A DNA stretch of 64,000 nucleotides, from NCBI RefSeq assembly GCF_037976825.1, contig NZ_CP150269.1, forward strand, positions 2,865,501 through 2,929,500, read 5' to 3'. The stretch comes from Paenibacillus sp. FSL K6-1330. GTDB lineage: Bacteria; Bacillota; Bacilli; Paenibacillales; Paenibacillaceae. This document shows, piece after piece, positions 1 to 7,434 of this stretch; within the stretch, counting starts at the first letter, position 1; each line of letters begins with the position of its first letter. The translations under genes were made by a program, and so were the position numbers. Below the pieces are notes generated by a model that was given only the letters and a program-made list of their open reading frames with translations, was not told the DNA's origin and searched no databases.

Positions 1-2
1 TG

Positions 3-269
3 GCTACAAGTCCGGCAGCCGTGACGATGCTATTGGACCGGATGGAGAAGAATGGATTGATCAAACGGGAACGGGACGAAAATGACAGACGGATCGTCTG
101 GGTGACGATATCCTATAAAGGGCGAGAGGAATATACGCGCGGGTTACTGGTTAGGGATGAGTACCTTTCCCAAATTCTGAATCGTATATCCTCGCATAAT
201 CAACAGCTGCTTATCTATCTATTAGGGAAGATTAATACAGCTCCAAAGGAAGTTCTGGTTGAGGCGTGA
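3..269 (+). CDS. MarR-family transcriptional regulator, C-terminal part (5' end outside window)
   Basis: The reading frame is open to the left edge and ends at 269, so only the C-terminal portion is present. The visible start of the fragment (SPAAVTMLLDRMEKNGLIKR) is the recognition helix of a MarR winged helix. It is followed by RERDENDRRIVWVTIS, the charged wing typical of the family, and then by the dimerisation helices. MarR proteins are cytoplasmic dimeric repressors or activators, often of neighbouring efflux or stress genes. The partner gene is not visible. The family call is firm; the target is unknown. Confidence 0.85.
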   Translation, partial: ATSPAAVTMLLDRMEKNGLIKRERDENDRRIVWVTISYKGREEYTRGLLVRDEYLSQILNRISSHNQQLLIYLLGKINTAPKEVLVEA

Positions 270-306
270 GTTCTTGATGCTAACGTTGACGTTGCAAACG
301 TAGAGA

Positions 307-347
307 AGCCCCCTGGGCGACTGCATACGGCAGCTACCTTGGGGGCT
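307..347. terminator. Hairpin downstream of the marR-type gene
   Basis: AGCCCCC (307-313) pairs with GGGGGCT (341-347) around an inner CTGC/GCAG hairpin. The following sequence has no strong T-run, so this is a probable but weak terminator for the MarR gene. Confidence 0.5.
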
Positions 348-654
348 ATTACATATCTTCATTCTATTGAACATCAAGATCATGGTCACACCACGATTTC
401 GAATGTTCACAAGACGTAATGGGATTAATTAAGCAACCACAAAGCCGCGACGTTGGAGGGTTCCCAACCAGGTAGGGATGTGTGGGCTTGGCGGCACTCA
501 TAGATATTTCTTCCATATGTGACTAAATCAACTAAATAATACTAAATTAATATATTTACTATTGTTTGGTATTCTTTGATAAAAGTAAAAGGATAATATA
601 ATATCATAGAGGGATAGAATATTACAATATTTTCCACGGTGAAACAGAGGCATG
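348..654. other. Intergenic stretch without a recognisable gene
   Basis: About 300 bases, AT-rich from position 520 on. I see no ORF with a ribosome binding site, no RNA gene and no repeat. It separates the end of the MarR gene from the terminator of the leftward pseudouridine synthase operon. Confidence 0.5.
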
Positions 655-688
655 AAAAAACGAAATCCAAGGATGGATTTCGTTTTTT
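655..688. terminator. Bidirectional intrinsic terminator
   Basis: AAAAAACGAAATCC (655-668) and GGATTTCGTTTTTT (675-688) form a 14-bp perfect stem flanked by A and T runs. It lies just past the stop of the leftward RluA-type gene at 710. Confidence 0.9.
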
Positions 689-709
689 GAGTTCTATTGT
701 ATAGAACCG

Positions 710-1429
710 TTATGTGGCCTCCAGCTTGTCCATGGAGAAGAGACTCCAGGGATAGACGGATGCCGGCATGGAACGGATGGCGATTTCCTCTTTGGTAACG
801 GGGTGCGGAAATCCGACCAATACGGACCATAAGGCAATCTGCTGCCCGGCTTTGTTCACCTTGCTTCCATACTTCTGATCTCCGAACAGCGGATGTCCCG
901 CATGGCTCAGCTGTACACGGATTTGGTGTGGCCTGCCCGTGTGCAGCTCGATCAGGACGAGGCTGAAGCCTTCCGCCGTTTGGAGCACGGTGTAATCCAG
1001 AATGGCCTCCTTGGCCCCGTCGGTACCTTTAGAGGTGACATGGACGGTGTTGGTTTTCACATCTTTATACAGCATATTTACGAGCCGACCTGAGGTTTTC
1101 GAAGGAATCCCGTGAACGACCGCTACATACTGCTTGCGGAAGCTGCGATTGCGGACGGCTTCCGATAAACGGGATGCGGCTTTGGAGGTCTTGGCAAAGA
1201 CCATCGCTCCGCCAACCGGACGGTCCAGACGGTGCACCAATCCCAAAAATACATTGCCCGGTTTATTGTAGCGCTCCTTGATGTCCTGTTTCAGAATCGT
1301 CAACATGTCGGGATCGCCGGTAGCATCCTCCTGGGAGGGGATGTTTACTGGCTTGGTTACACCTAACACATGATTATCCTCGAAAAGAATCGGCACTACC
1401 GGATATGCTGCTGGTTCCCGCTTGCTCAT
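710..1429 (-). CDS. RluA-family RNA pseudouridine synthase
   Basis: Predicted enzyme that isomerises uridine to pseudouridine in rRNA or tRNA. The signature HRLDRPVGG lies at residues 66-74, and Asp69 is the expected catalytic aspartate. The second conserved block GRPHQIRVQL follows in the C-terminal half. There is no N-terminal S4 domain, so this is the compact 239-residue form. Its start lies four bases after the stop of the upstream methyltransferase gene, so the two RNA-modification genes are almost certainly co-transcribed. The exact target uridine cannot be read from the sequence. Confidence 0.9.
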   Translation of the reverse strand: MSKREPAAYPVVPILFEDNHVLGVTKPVNIPSQEDATGDPDMLTILKQDIKERYNKPGNVFLGLVHRLDRPVGGAMVFAKTSKAASRLSEAVRNRSFRKQYVAVVHGIPSKTSGRLVNMLYKDVKTNTVHVTSKGTDGAKEAILDYTVLQTAEGFSLVLIELHTGRPHQIRVQLSHAGHPLFGDQKYGSKVNKAGQQIALWSVLVGFPHPVTKEEIAIRSMPASVYPWSLFSMDKLEAT

Positions 1430-1433
1430 CGAA

Positions 1434-2309
1434 TCAGGACTCCCATCGACCCAGGATGCCGCATGGCAGGTTCATACCGGAGCGGGTAATCGGCAATCCG
1501 ATTTCACCCGCACTGATGATACCGCCGTATTTCGGCTTCATGGTCATGGTCAGCATGTTATTCAGAACGGTAGGGGAGATGCCGGTCGTATAGGAGTTAA
1601 TCAGCATAAACAGCGGATTATCCGATACAATGCTCATGCAGCTTTCGAGAAATGGGTACAAGCTTTGTTCAAGCTTCCACGTTTCTCCACTTGGACCGCG
1701 GCCATAAGATGGAGGGTCCATAATGATCGCATCGTATTTGTTCCCTCGACGCTGCTCTCGTTGCACGAATTTAAATACATCATCCGTGATATAACGGATA
1801 GGACGGTCGGCGAGGCCGGACAATGCCGCATTTTCCTTGGCCCATTGAACCATCCCCTTGGCAGCATCCACATGCACAACCTGAGCTCCGGCCGAGGCGG
1901 CCGCGACGGTTGCTCCCCCGGTATAGGCGAACAGGTTCAGCACGCTGACCGGACGTCCGGCTGAGGCGATCTTATCCATCATCCAACGCCAGTTGGCTGC
2001 CTGCTCCGGAAACAAACCGGTATGTTTAAAATTGGTTGGTCGAATATGAAATTTTAATTGGTCGTATGAGATGGTCCACCGGTCCGGAAGCTGCTTTTTC
2101 ATGTCCCATTGCCCGCCGCCGGACGAACTGCGGTGATAGTGTCCGTGAACACTGCGCCATTGTTCATCTTCACGTTCAATCGGCCATATGATCTGCGGAT
2201 CCGGACGTCTGAGAATCACGTCGCCCCAGCGTTCCAGCTTCTCCCCGCCTCCGGTATCGATGACCTCGTAATCTTGCCAATCCTGAGCTACATACATGTT
2301 GAAAACCAT
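1434..2309 (-). CDS. Class I SAM-dependent methyltransferase, RlmI/RlmK-like (COG1092 type)
   Basis: A 291-residue Rossmann methyltransferase. The SAM-binding motif is in VLNLFAYTGGATVAAA, followed by an acidic residue in VVHVDAAKGMV and by the catalytic motif IIMDPPSYGRG. This layout is typical of rRNA cytosine or guanine methyltransferases of the RlmI/RlmK group. The usual N-terminal PUA domain is absent, as in many Bacillales homologues. It is the first gene of a two-gene leftward operon with the pseudouridine synthase, which supports an RNA-modification role. The substrate base is inferred only from the family. Confidence 0.8.
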   Translation of the reverse strand: MVFNMYVAQDWQDYEVIDTGGGEKLERWGDVILRRPDPQIIWPIEREDEQWRSVHGHYHRSSSGGGQWDMKKQLPDRWTISYDQLKFHIRPTNFKHTGLFPEQAANWRWMMDKIASAGRPVSVLNLFAYTGGATVAAASAGAQVVHVDAAKGMVQWAKENAALSGLADRPIRYITDDVFKFVQREQRRGNKYDAIIMDPPSYGRGPSGETWKLEQSLYPFLESCMSIVSDNPLFMLINSYTTGISPTVLNNMLTMTMKPKYGGIISAGEIGLPITRSGMNLPCGILGRWES

Positions 2310-2421
2310 CCTTCAAATAGTCATTTAGACTTTATTGTACAACATATCAGAAGCTGAATGCCACCAAGGATTGCCCGGCTTGACCAAACCTATTCGGATG
2401 ATATGGACTTTGAAGCTCGAC

Positions 2422-2940
2422 TTACCCCAAATCTTCGAATGCGGAGTGGAAACGGAATTCGCCATGCAGGTGGTTGAGTGCGCCTAGCTGAAGCTCGGCA
2501 ACCATGAACACTTCATCGGAAACCGTGAATTGCGTTAAGTCGATCCCATAGGTTCTGGCCTGAACAAAGCCGTAACGGGGATAATACGCCGGATGGCCGA
2601 ATAGAAAAACAAGGGGATAGCCATGCGAGAGGCACCGCCGTTTGCCTTCTTCAATCAAAATTCCGCCGATCCCTTGACGTTGATAATCCGGAAGCACAGC
2701 CAGTGGCCCTAGCGCAGCCACGTAATGGCTATGAATGCCGTCAATAAGGCTGGCCTGGCTGAACATAATATGTCCCTTGATGATCCCATCTTCTTCTGTA
2801 ACGATTGACAATTCCCGTTGAAAGGTTTTGTCTTCCCGCAGCCGTTGTACTAGAAGCGCTTCTTCCTGTCCGGGAAAAGCCTGAGTGAGAAGGTCCTGGA
2901 CCTTCTCATGATCGTTTATGGTTTCTGTACGTATGATCAT
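2422..2940 (-). CDS. GNAT-family N-acetyltransferase (YhbS-like)
   Basis: A cytoplasmic GNAT fold protein. Motif A is seen as LGPLAVLPDYQRQGIGGILIEEG (acetyl-CoA pyrophosphate loop QRQGIG), followed by FLFGHPAYYPRYGF, typical of the COG3153 group. I chose the ATG at 2940 because GAGGAG lies just upstream; an upstream GTG at 2958 would place the SD inside the gene. The acceptor substrate is unknown. It stands as a single leftward gene between the methyltransferase operon and the MutS2-like gene. Confidence 0.8.
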   Translation of the reverse strand: MIIRTETINDHEKVQDLLTQAFPGQEEALLVQRLREDKTFQRELSIVTEEDGIIKGHIMFSQASLIDGIHSHYVAALGPLAVLPDYQRQGIGGILIEEGKRRCLSHGYPLVFLFGHPAYYPRYGFVQARTYGIDLTQFTVSDEVFMVAELQLGALNHLHGEFRFHSAFEDLG

Positions 2941-3011
2941 CGTGATCTCTCCTCGCACGCAAATCCTGTGGATTTTTTATAGATATCCTGCGACTCATCC
3001 CAAGAGCTTCG

Positions 3012-4979
3012 TTACTCCGGCTTCGTTTCAATCTGCAGTCCTTCAACGTGCTTGCGGTTCATCAGTTTACGCTTCTTCAGGTTCTCTTTGCTCTCAAAAA
3101 CGATATCAAGATTATAATCCTCCGGGTAAAGATCCTTGGCGGCAATATAAGGTTTCAGTCGTTTGTAGTTAATCTTCAGTCGATCCTTCTGAATCATAAC
3201 ACCGATATTTCCTCTACCGTCCATGGTTTCATACACGGTTCCGCTACGTTTCAAATAAGGCACATAGACACGATCGCCAAGTTGATAGAGGGAAGAGGGA
3301 GGATCTTCATCTTCATCTACATGATCTTGAACAATCACTAGCTCATCCTGTTCGTCTGTCGGTAAGGTAACGTGTTCTGCCAGACTCGCTTCTTCTGCCC
3401 ATGCTTTGGGCTCTGAGCGAACATCATCTCTAAGGACTTTGTCGCCTCTTGCAGCTCCCGCTTCCGTGATTTCACGCGATCTGGTTATAATCGACTCCGG
3501 AATGCCCAGCTTCGCGGCAATGACAAAGGCATAACTGTGACCGGCTTCACCGATCCGCAGACGATAGAGGGGCTCAAGTGTGTCAGCGTCAAATTCCATG
3601 CGGGCATTCTCAAAGCCGGCTGTGCGCTCGGCAAAATTTTTGATTTCTGTAAAATGGGTGGTGACTACAACCGTTGCTTGACGTTGACTCAATTCCTCCA
3701 AAATGGCGATCGACAATCCAACGCCTTCACCTGGGTCCGTTCCGGACGCCATCTCATCGAGCAGTACGAGCGTGGACCGGCTAGCCGTCTGTAAAATGTC
3801 GCGGATGTTGCGTATATGTGCAGAGAACGTGCTGAGGGCATGCTCCAAGCTCTGTCCGTCTCCGATATCGACGGAAACCTCCTCAAAGATGGCGCAATGG
3901 CTGCCATCCGCTACAGGAACCAGCAGACCGGATTGAACCATGACCGTAATGAGTCCAACCGTCTTGAGCGCTGAAGTTTTGCCGCCGGTGTTAGGTCCTG
4001 TAATGATCAGGGTTTTATACCGCTTCCCGATGGTAAAGTCCAGCGGTACCATGGTGGAGCCGATTAAAGGATGCACCGCGGATTTTAAATGGATGAACCC
4101 TTCCTGGTTCAGGCTCACATTGCGCCCGCCGATGGAAATGGCATACTTTCCTCTGGCTATGATGTAATCGTAGACTCCAACAATGTCGGCATTGGTTCTC
4201 AGTTCGAATTGATATTGCTCGGCAAGTGCGGTTAAATCACTCAACACCTTTGTTTCTTCCCGAACTTCATCGGCATGGAGGAGAGTTAATTCCATCTGAA
4301 GTGCCTGCAAGTCGGAAGGCTCGATGAATACGGTCTGTCCGCTTGCCGATTCATCCAGAATCGAGCCATTCACGGATTTACGGTGTTCCTTCTTGATGGG
4401 CAGCACGTAACGTCCTCCGCGTTTGCTGATGACATGCTCTTGCATGATCCCTTTGTAACGGCTTATCAGGCTGTCGAGCTTGCGCTTGATCCGTTCCTCG
4501 GTCATGATGATTTTTTTGCGGACTTTTGCGAGATCTTTGCTGGCGCTATCCACGACACGTCCGCCGTGAATGCTGCGTTCGATTTCGGACAGAAGCGGAC
4601 GCAGTTCATGCATGGAAGAGGCGTAGGAACTGATCAATGGAGCAATGTCGTTCTTGGCATTCATATATTGAATGAGCTGGCGGCAGCTTCTCAGATATTG
4701 GACCATATTCCCGAAATCACGCTCAGACAGGACATAGCCGGTACCGAGCAAATCCAGGACCGTTTTTATTCCCTCCAGTGAAGGAATAGGTACGCTGGCT
4801 CCGGTATGGAGCAAAGTTTTGGCTTCTACCGTTTCATTCAATTTATTGTGGATGGCTTTCATCTGGGTGAGGGGGGCCATCTTCTGAATATGCTCGACTC
4901 CCAGATACGATACGGCAAAGCGTTCAAGCTCGGTGCGTATTCTCTCATACTCCAATTTGTTTAATGCGAATGGTTTCAT
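3012..4979 (-). CDS. MutS2-like ATPase lacking the C-terminal Smr domain
   Basis: About 655 residues. The N-terminal core and coiled-coil lever region (roughly residues 1-310) are followed by the MutS ATPase with Walker A TGPNTGGKTS (about 330-340), Walker B LVLLDEMASGTDPGEG (about 405-420) and the VTTHFTEIK switch. This is the MutS2 layout, but the protein ends in KKRKLMNRKHVEGLQIETKPE, where a usual MutS2 (nearly 800 residues) continues into the KOW/Smr nuclease part. MutS2 of Bacillus subtilis has been reported as a factor that acts on collided ribosomes, so a paralogue without Smr could have a ribosomal role; that is inference. The start at 4979 has AAAGGAG with 10-base spacing; the ATG at 4988 is too close to it. 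The long leader is described separately. Confidence 0.85.
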   Translation of the reverse strand: MKPFALNKLEYERIRTELERFAVSYLGVEHIQKMAPLTQMKAIHNKLNETVEAKTLLHTGASVPIPSLEGIKTVLDLLGTGYVLSERDFGNMVQYLRSCRQLIQYMNAKNDIAPLISSYASSMHELRPLLSEIERSIHGGRVVDSASKDLAKVRKKIIMTEERIKRKLDSLISRYKGIMQEHVISKRGGRYVLPIKKEHRKSVNGSILDESASGQTVFIEPSDLQALQMELTLLHADEVREETKVLSDLTALAEQYQFELRTNADIVGVYDYIIARGKYAISIGGRNVSLNQEGFIHLKSAVHPLIGSTMVPLDFTIGKRYKTLIITGPNTGGKTSALKTVGLITVMVQSGLLVPVADGSHCAIFEEVSVDIGDGQSLEHALSTFSAHIRNIRDILQTASRSTLVLLDEMASGTDPGEGVGLSIAILEELSQRQATVVVTTHFTEIKNFAERTAGFENARMEFDADTLEPLYRLRIGEAGHSYAFVIAAKLGIPESIITRSREITEAGAARGDKVLRDDVRSEPKAWAEEASLAEHVTLPTDEQDELVIVQDHVDEDEDPPSSLYQLGDRVYVPYLKRSGTVYETMDGRGNIGVMIQKDRLKINYKRLKPYIAAKDLYPEDYNLDIVFESKENLKKRKLMNRKHVEGLQIETKPE

Positions 4980-5026
4980 GGGCTTCATTCTCCTTTTGAT
5001 TTATAAAATGGATGGCATACAATGCA

Positions 5027-5067
5027 AAAAAGGACGGAAAGCGAACTACTAAGGTTCGCTTTCCGCC
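5027..5067 (-). terminator. Second intrinsic terminator in the leader of the MutS2-like gene
   Basis: CGGAAAGCGAAC and GTTCGCTTTCCG form a 12-bp perfect stem, followed on the minus strand by CC and a TTTTTT run. It sits only about 40 bases before the start of the leftward MutS2-like gene, with no gene upstream on that strand that would need it, so it is probably conditional. Confidence 0.85.
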
Positions 5068-5143
5068 CATAGACCGTTATTCCGATGGCATGGCGTTATG
5101 GGACAGCTCCAAATAACCCTTTTGCATAAAAGAGGGGAGACCC

Positions 5144-5172
5144 AAAAAATCCGCGCTGAACTCAGCACGGAT
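5144..5172 (-). terminator. First intrinsic terminator in the leader of the MutS2-like gene
   Basis: Minus-strand ATCCGTGCTGA pairs with TCAGCGCGGAT (one G-U pair) and is followed by TTTTTT. It lies downstream of the mini-ORF at 5352-5329 and upstream of the second terminator. Confidence 0.85.
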
Positions 5173-5340
5173 GACCATATCATATCTGAATAAACCCTAA
5201 AGGGGCTTCAATTGATATCCGCAGTTCTTAACTAATTCAACGGATGAAATGAAAATCCATCAAAAAATAAACATATCCCAATACAGGGAATGCCCAAAAT
5301 TTTACATTTCGATCCATATGAAATTTGGTTAGTTAAGAAC
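5144..5340 (-). promoter_or_regulatory. Candidate transcription attenuator (anti-antiterminator, antiterminator, terminator)
   Basis: On the minus strand the last codons of the mini-ORF, GTTCTTAACTAA (5340-5329), are perfectly complementary to TTAGTTAAGAAC (5235-5224). The end of that second arm continues into AACTGCGGAT, which can pair with ATCCGTGCTGAGTT, the 5' half of the first terminator. The arms are therefore mutually exclusive: a ribosome held on the mini-ORF would free the second arm to break the terminator. The pairings are seen in the sequence; the mechanism is inferred by analogy with mini-ORF attenuators of ribosome-protection genes. Confidence 0.6.
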
Positions 5341-5352
5341 GACCACCGACAT
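5329..5352 (-). CDS. Seven-codon leader mini-ORF (MSVVVLN)
   Basis: ATG at 5352-5350 is preceded by AAAGGAG (5367-5361) at an ideal 8-base spacing and reads seven codons to TAA. It is far too short for a stable product. Its position between a promoter and two intrinsic terminators, and the overlap of its last codons with a 12-base inverted repeat, suggest a translated regulatory leader for the MutS2-like gene. Confidence 0.55.
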   Translation of the reverse strand: MSVVVLN

Positions 5353-5385
5353 CAAAATCTCTCCTTTAGATAAGAGTATAGAACA

Positions 5386-5415
5386 ACTATATCCATAAAT
5401 ATGGTCCCAAGTCAA
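5386..5415 (-). promoter_or_regulatory. Predicted sigma-A promoter for the MutS2-like leader transcript
   Basis: On the minus strand TTGACT (5415-5410), an 18-base spacer and TATAGT (5391-5386). Transcription would begin near 5379, just before the SD of the mini-ORF. A TATACT at 5380-5375 is an alternative -10. Confidence 0.5.
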
Positions 5416-5449
5416 GGCCGAAAAGCGGATACGGTCCCTTGAAAAACTG

Positions 5450-5458
5450 TGATATGAT
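5450..5458 (+). promoter_or_regulatory. Extended -10 promoter candidate for oligoendopeptidase F
   Basis: TGATATGAT matches the extended -10 pattern TGnTATAAT with one mismatch. No good -35 lies at the normal distance. It is about 80 bases before the chosen start of the gene. Confidence 0.4.
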
Positions 5459-5538
5459 GGAATTGTTATGCAGTTGCTATTCATTCGTAAATGCTGTCGT
5501 CAATCACGAGAGTAAAAGACACGAGAGGAGTTGTATCC

Positions 5539-7341
5539 ATGGGGAAGTTGCTGACACGAAGTGAGGTTCCAATCGAGGCAACCTGGAATCTGGATGATTT
5601 GTTTGTCTCGCAAGAAGAATTCGAAGCGGGGTTAAAAGCGCTTGAATCGCAAGCTGCTCAATTGACACGATTCAAAGGTAGGCTGGGAGAGGGTGCATCT
5701 GTTCTTCTGGAATGCTTGAATGAACAGGAAGTTTTGATGGAAAGCATCAGCAAAGTTGGAGCGTATGCCAGATTACGGCAATCGGAGGACGGAACCAACC
5801 CGGCTAACTTGGCGAATTCGGCCAAAACGGGCGATGTTCTCTCACGCATCCAATCCTCTCTGACGTTTATTGTATCGGAGCTGCTGGATCTCGAAGATGG
5901 CGCCATCGAACATTACATAACGAAGGAAGAAGGGCTTGTTCCATATGCCCGAAGCTTGAAATTGTTGCTGGAAACCAAACCTCACCGCTTGAGCCCTGAG
6001 ACGGAGAGCGTGCTAGCATCGCTAGGAGAGGTGCTCGGGTCCCCTTACCGCATCTATTTGCGCAGCAAGCTGTCGGATATGACCTTTGACGATATTCGAG
6101 TAAATGACGAAACCAAACCGGTCTCGTTCCGTTTGTACGAGAATTCTTACGAAATGTCCGAGGATACGCAGCTTCGACGCGAAGCCTATGCTTCCTTCAC
6201 GAAGTCACTGCAGGGATCGCGCCATACCTTTGCAGAGGCTTACGCCACCGAAGTGAAGAAGCAAGTGGTGATGTCCCGGCTTCGCGGGTATGATTCCGTA
6301 ACGGACATGCTGCTGAAGCCGCAGCAAGTGACCATGGAGATGTACAACAATATCCATGATACAATTCTGACGGAGTTAGCTCCGCATATGCGGAGACTTA
6401 TGAAGCTGAAGAAGCGTGTGCTTGGGCTGGATCAAATGCTGTTCTGCGATTTGAAAGCGCCGATGGATACGGATTTCAATCCAAGCATCACTTATGAAGA
6501 AGCTTGCTCTACAATTTCCAGTGCTTTGTCGATACTGGGTCCTGAATACGGCGAGATCGTTCAATCCACGTTCTCCATGCGCTGGGTGGATTATGCCGAT
6601 AATATTGGTAAATCTACAGGCGCGTTCTGTTCCTCCGTATACGGAGTACATTCTTATATCCTGATGGCATGGGCGGACAATATGCGCAATGCCTTCACGT
6701 TAGCGCATGAAGTCGGGCATGCCGGTCATTTGATGCTGGCAGCGAAGAATCAGCGTATCACCAATGCGCGTCCTTCCTTGTATTTTATTGAAGCGCCTTC
6801 AACGATGAACGAGCTGCTGCTGGCGGATCACTTGCTCAGTCAATCCGAGGATAAGCGGATGCGGCGCTCTGTTATTCTTCAGCTTCTGAGCACGTATTAC
6901 CATAACTACGTGACTCACCTTCTGGAAGCGGAAATGCAGCGACGGGTATACAGCCATGCGATGGCTGATGAGCCGATTACCGCAGATGAGCTATCTGAGC
7001 TAAAAGGTGCCGTGCTATCCGATTTCTGGGGTGACGCGGTCGAGCTCGATGAAGGAGCGAAGCTTACCTGGATGCGGCAACCGCATTATTATATGGGTCT
7101 TTATCCATATACTTATGCCGCAGGACTGACCGCATCAACAGCTGCAGCACAATTGATTCGCGAGGAAGGACAACCGGCTGTAGACCGCTGGCTCCAAGTC
7201 CTTAAAGCCGGAGGTAGCAAGAGTCCGCTGGAATTAATGGCTATGGCGGGAGTCGATATGTCCACTTCTGAACCAATCTCCAAAGCGGTAGCTTATGTTG
7301 GCTCATTAATTGACGAATTGGAGTCTCTGTACGAGGAATAG
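5539..7341 (+). CDS. pepF: Oligoendopeptidase F (M3B metallopeptidase)
   Basis: Cytoplasmic zinc peptidase that cleaves oligopeptides. The zinc motif HEVGHAGH starts at about residue 390 (His390, Glu391, His394), and a downstream glutamate supplies the third ligand in the family. Length is 600 residues, normal for PepF. The start at 5539 (MGKLLTRSEVPIEATWNLDDLF) is chosen because AGAGGAG lies eight bases upstream; an in-frame ATG at 5491 has no SD. No signal peptide is present. The gene is monocistronic, divergent from the MutS2-like gene and closed by a terminator. Confidence 0.95.
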   Translation: MGKLLTRSEVPIEATWNLDDLFVSQEEFEAGLKALESQAAQLTRFKGRLGEGASVLLECLNEQEVLMESISKVGAYARLRQSEDGTNPANLANSAKTGDVLSRIQSSLTFIVSELLDLEDGAIEHYITKEEGLVPYARSLKLLLETKPHRLSPETESVLASLGEVLGSPYRIYLRSKLSDMTFDDIRVNDETKPVSFRLYENSYEMSEDTQLRREAYASFTKSLQGSRHTFAEAYATEVKKQVVMSRLRGYDSVTDMLLKPQQVTMEMYNNIHDTILTELAPHMRRLMKLKKRVLGLDQMLFCDLKAPMDTDFNPSITYEEACSTISSALSILGPEYGEIVQSTFSMRWVDYADNIGKSTGAFCSSVYGVHSYILMAWADNMRNAFTLAHEVGHAGHLMLAAKNQRITNARPSLYFIEAPSTMNELLLADHLLSQSEDKRMRRSVILQLLSTYYHNYVTHLLEAEMQRRVYSHAMADEPITADELSELKGAVLSDFWGDAVELDEGAKLTWMRQPHYYMGLYPYTYAAGLTASTAAAQLIREEGQPAVDRWLQVLKAGGSKSPLELMAMAGVDMSTSEPISKAVAYVGSLIDELESLYEE

Positions 7342-7360
7342 TACCATTTGAATGTAGGAG

Positions 7361-7402
7361 AAAAGGGTGGTCAACAGCTCATTTGCTGAAGATCACCCTT
7401 TT
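7361..7402. terminator. Intrinsic terminator between pepF and the histidine kinase
   Basis: AAAAGGGTGGTC (7361-7372) pairs with GATCACCCTTTT (7391-7402), 12 bp with one G-U. It can serve the converging genes on both sides. Confidence 0.8.
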
Positions 7403-7434
7403 GTTTGTGGAAGATATTGGAGAGAGTCTGAAGT

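Noticed and set aside
5144..5340. T-box or 6S RNA as explanation for the leader of the MutS2-like gene
   Set aside because: No AGGGTGGNACCGCG T-box sequence is present, and the fold is not the long central-bubble hairpin of 6S RNA.
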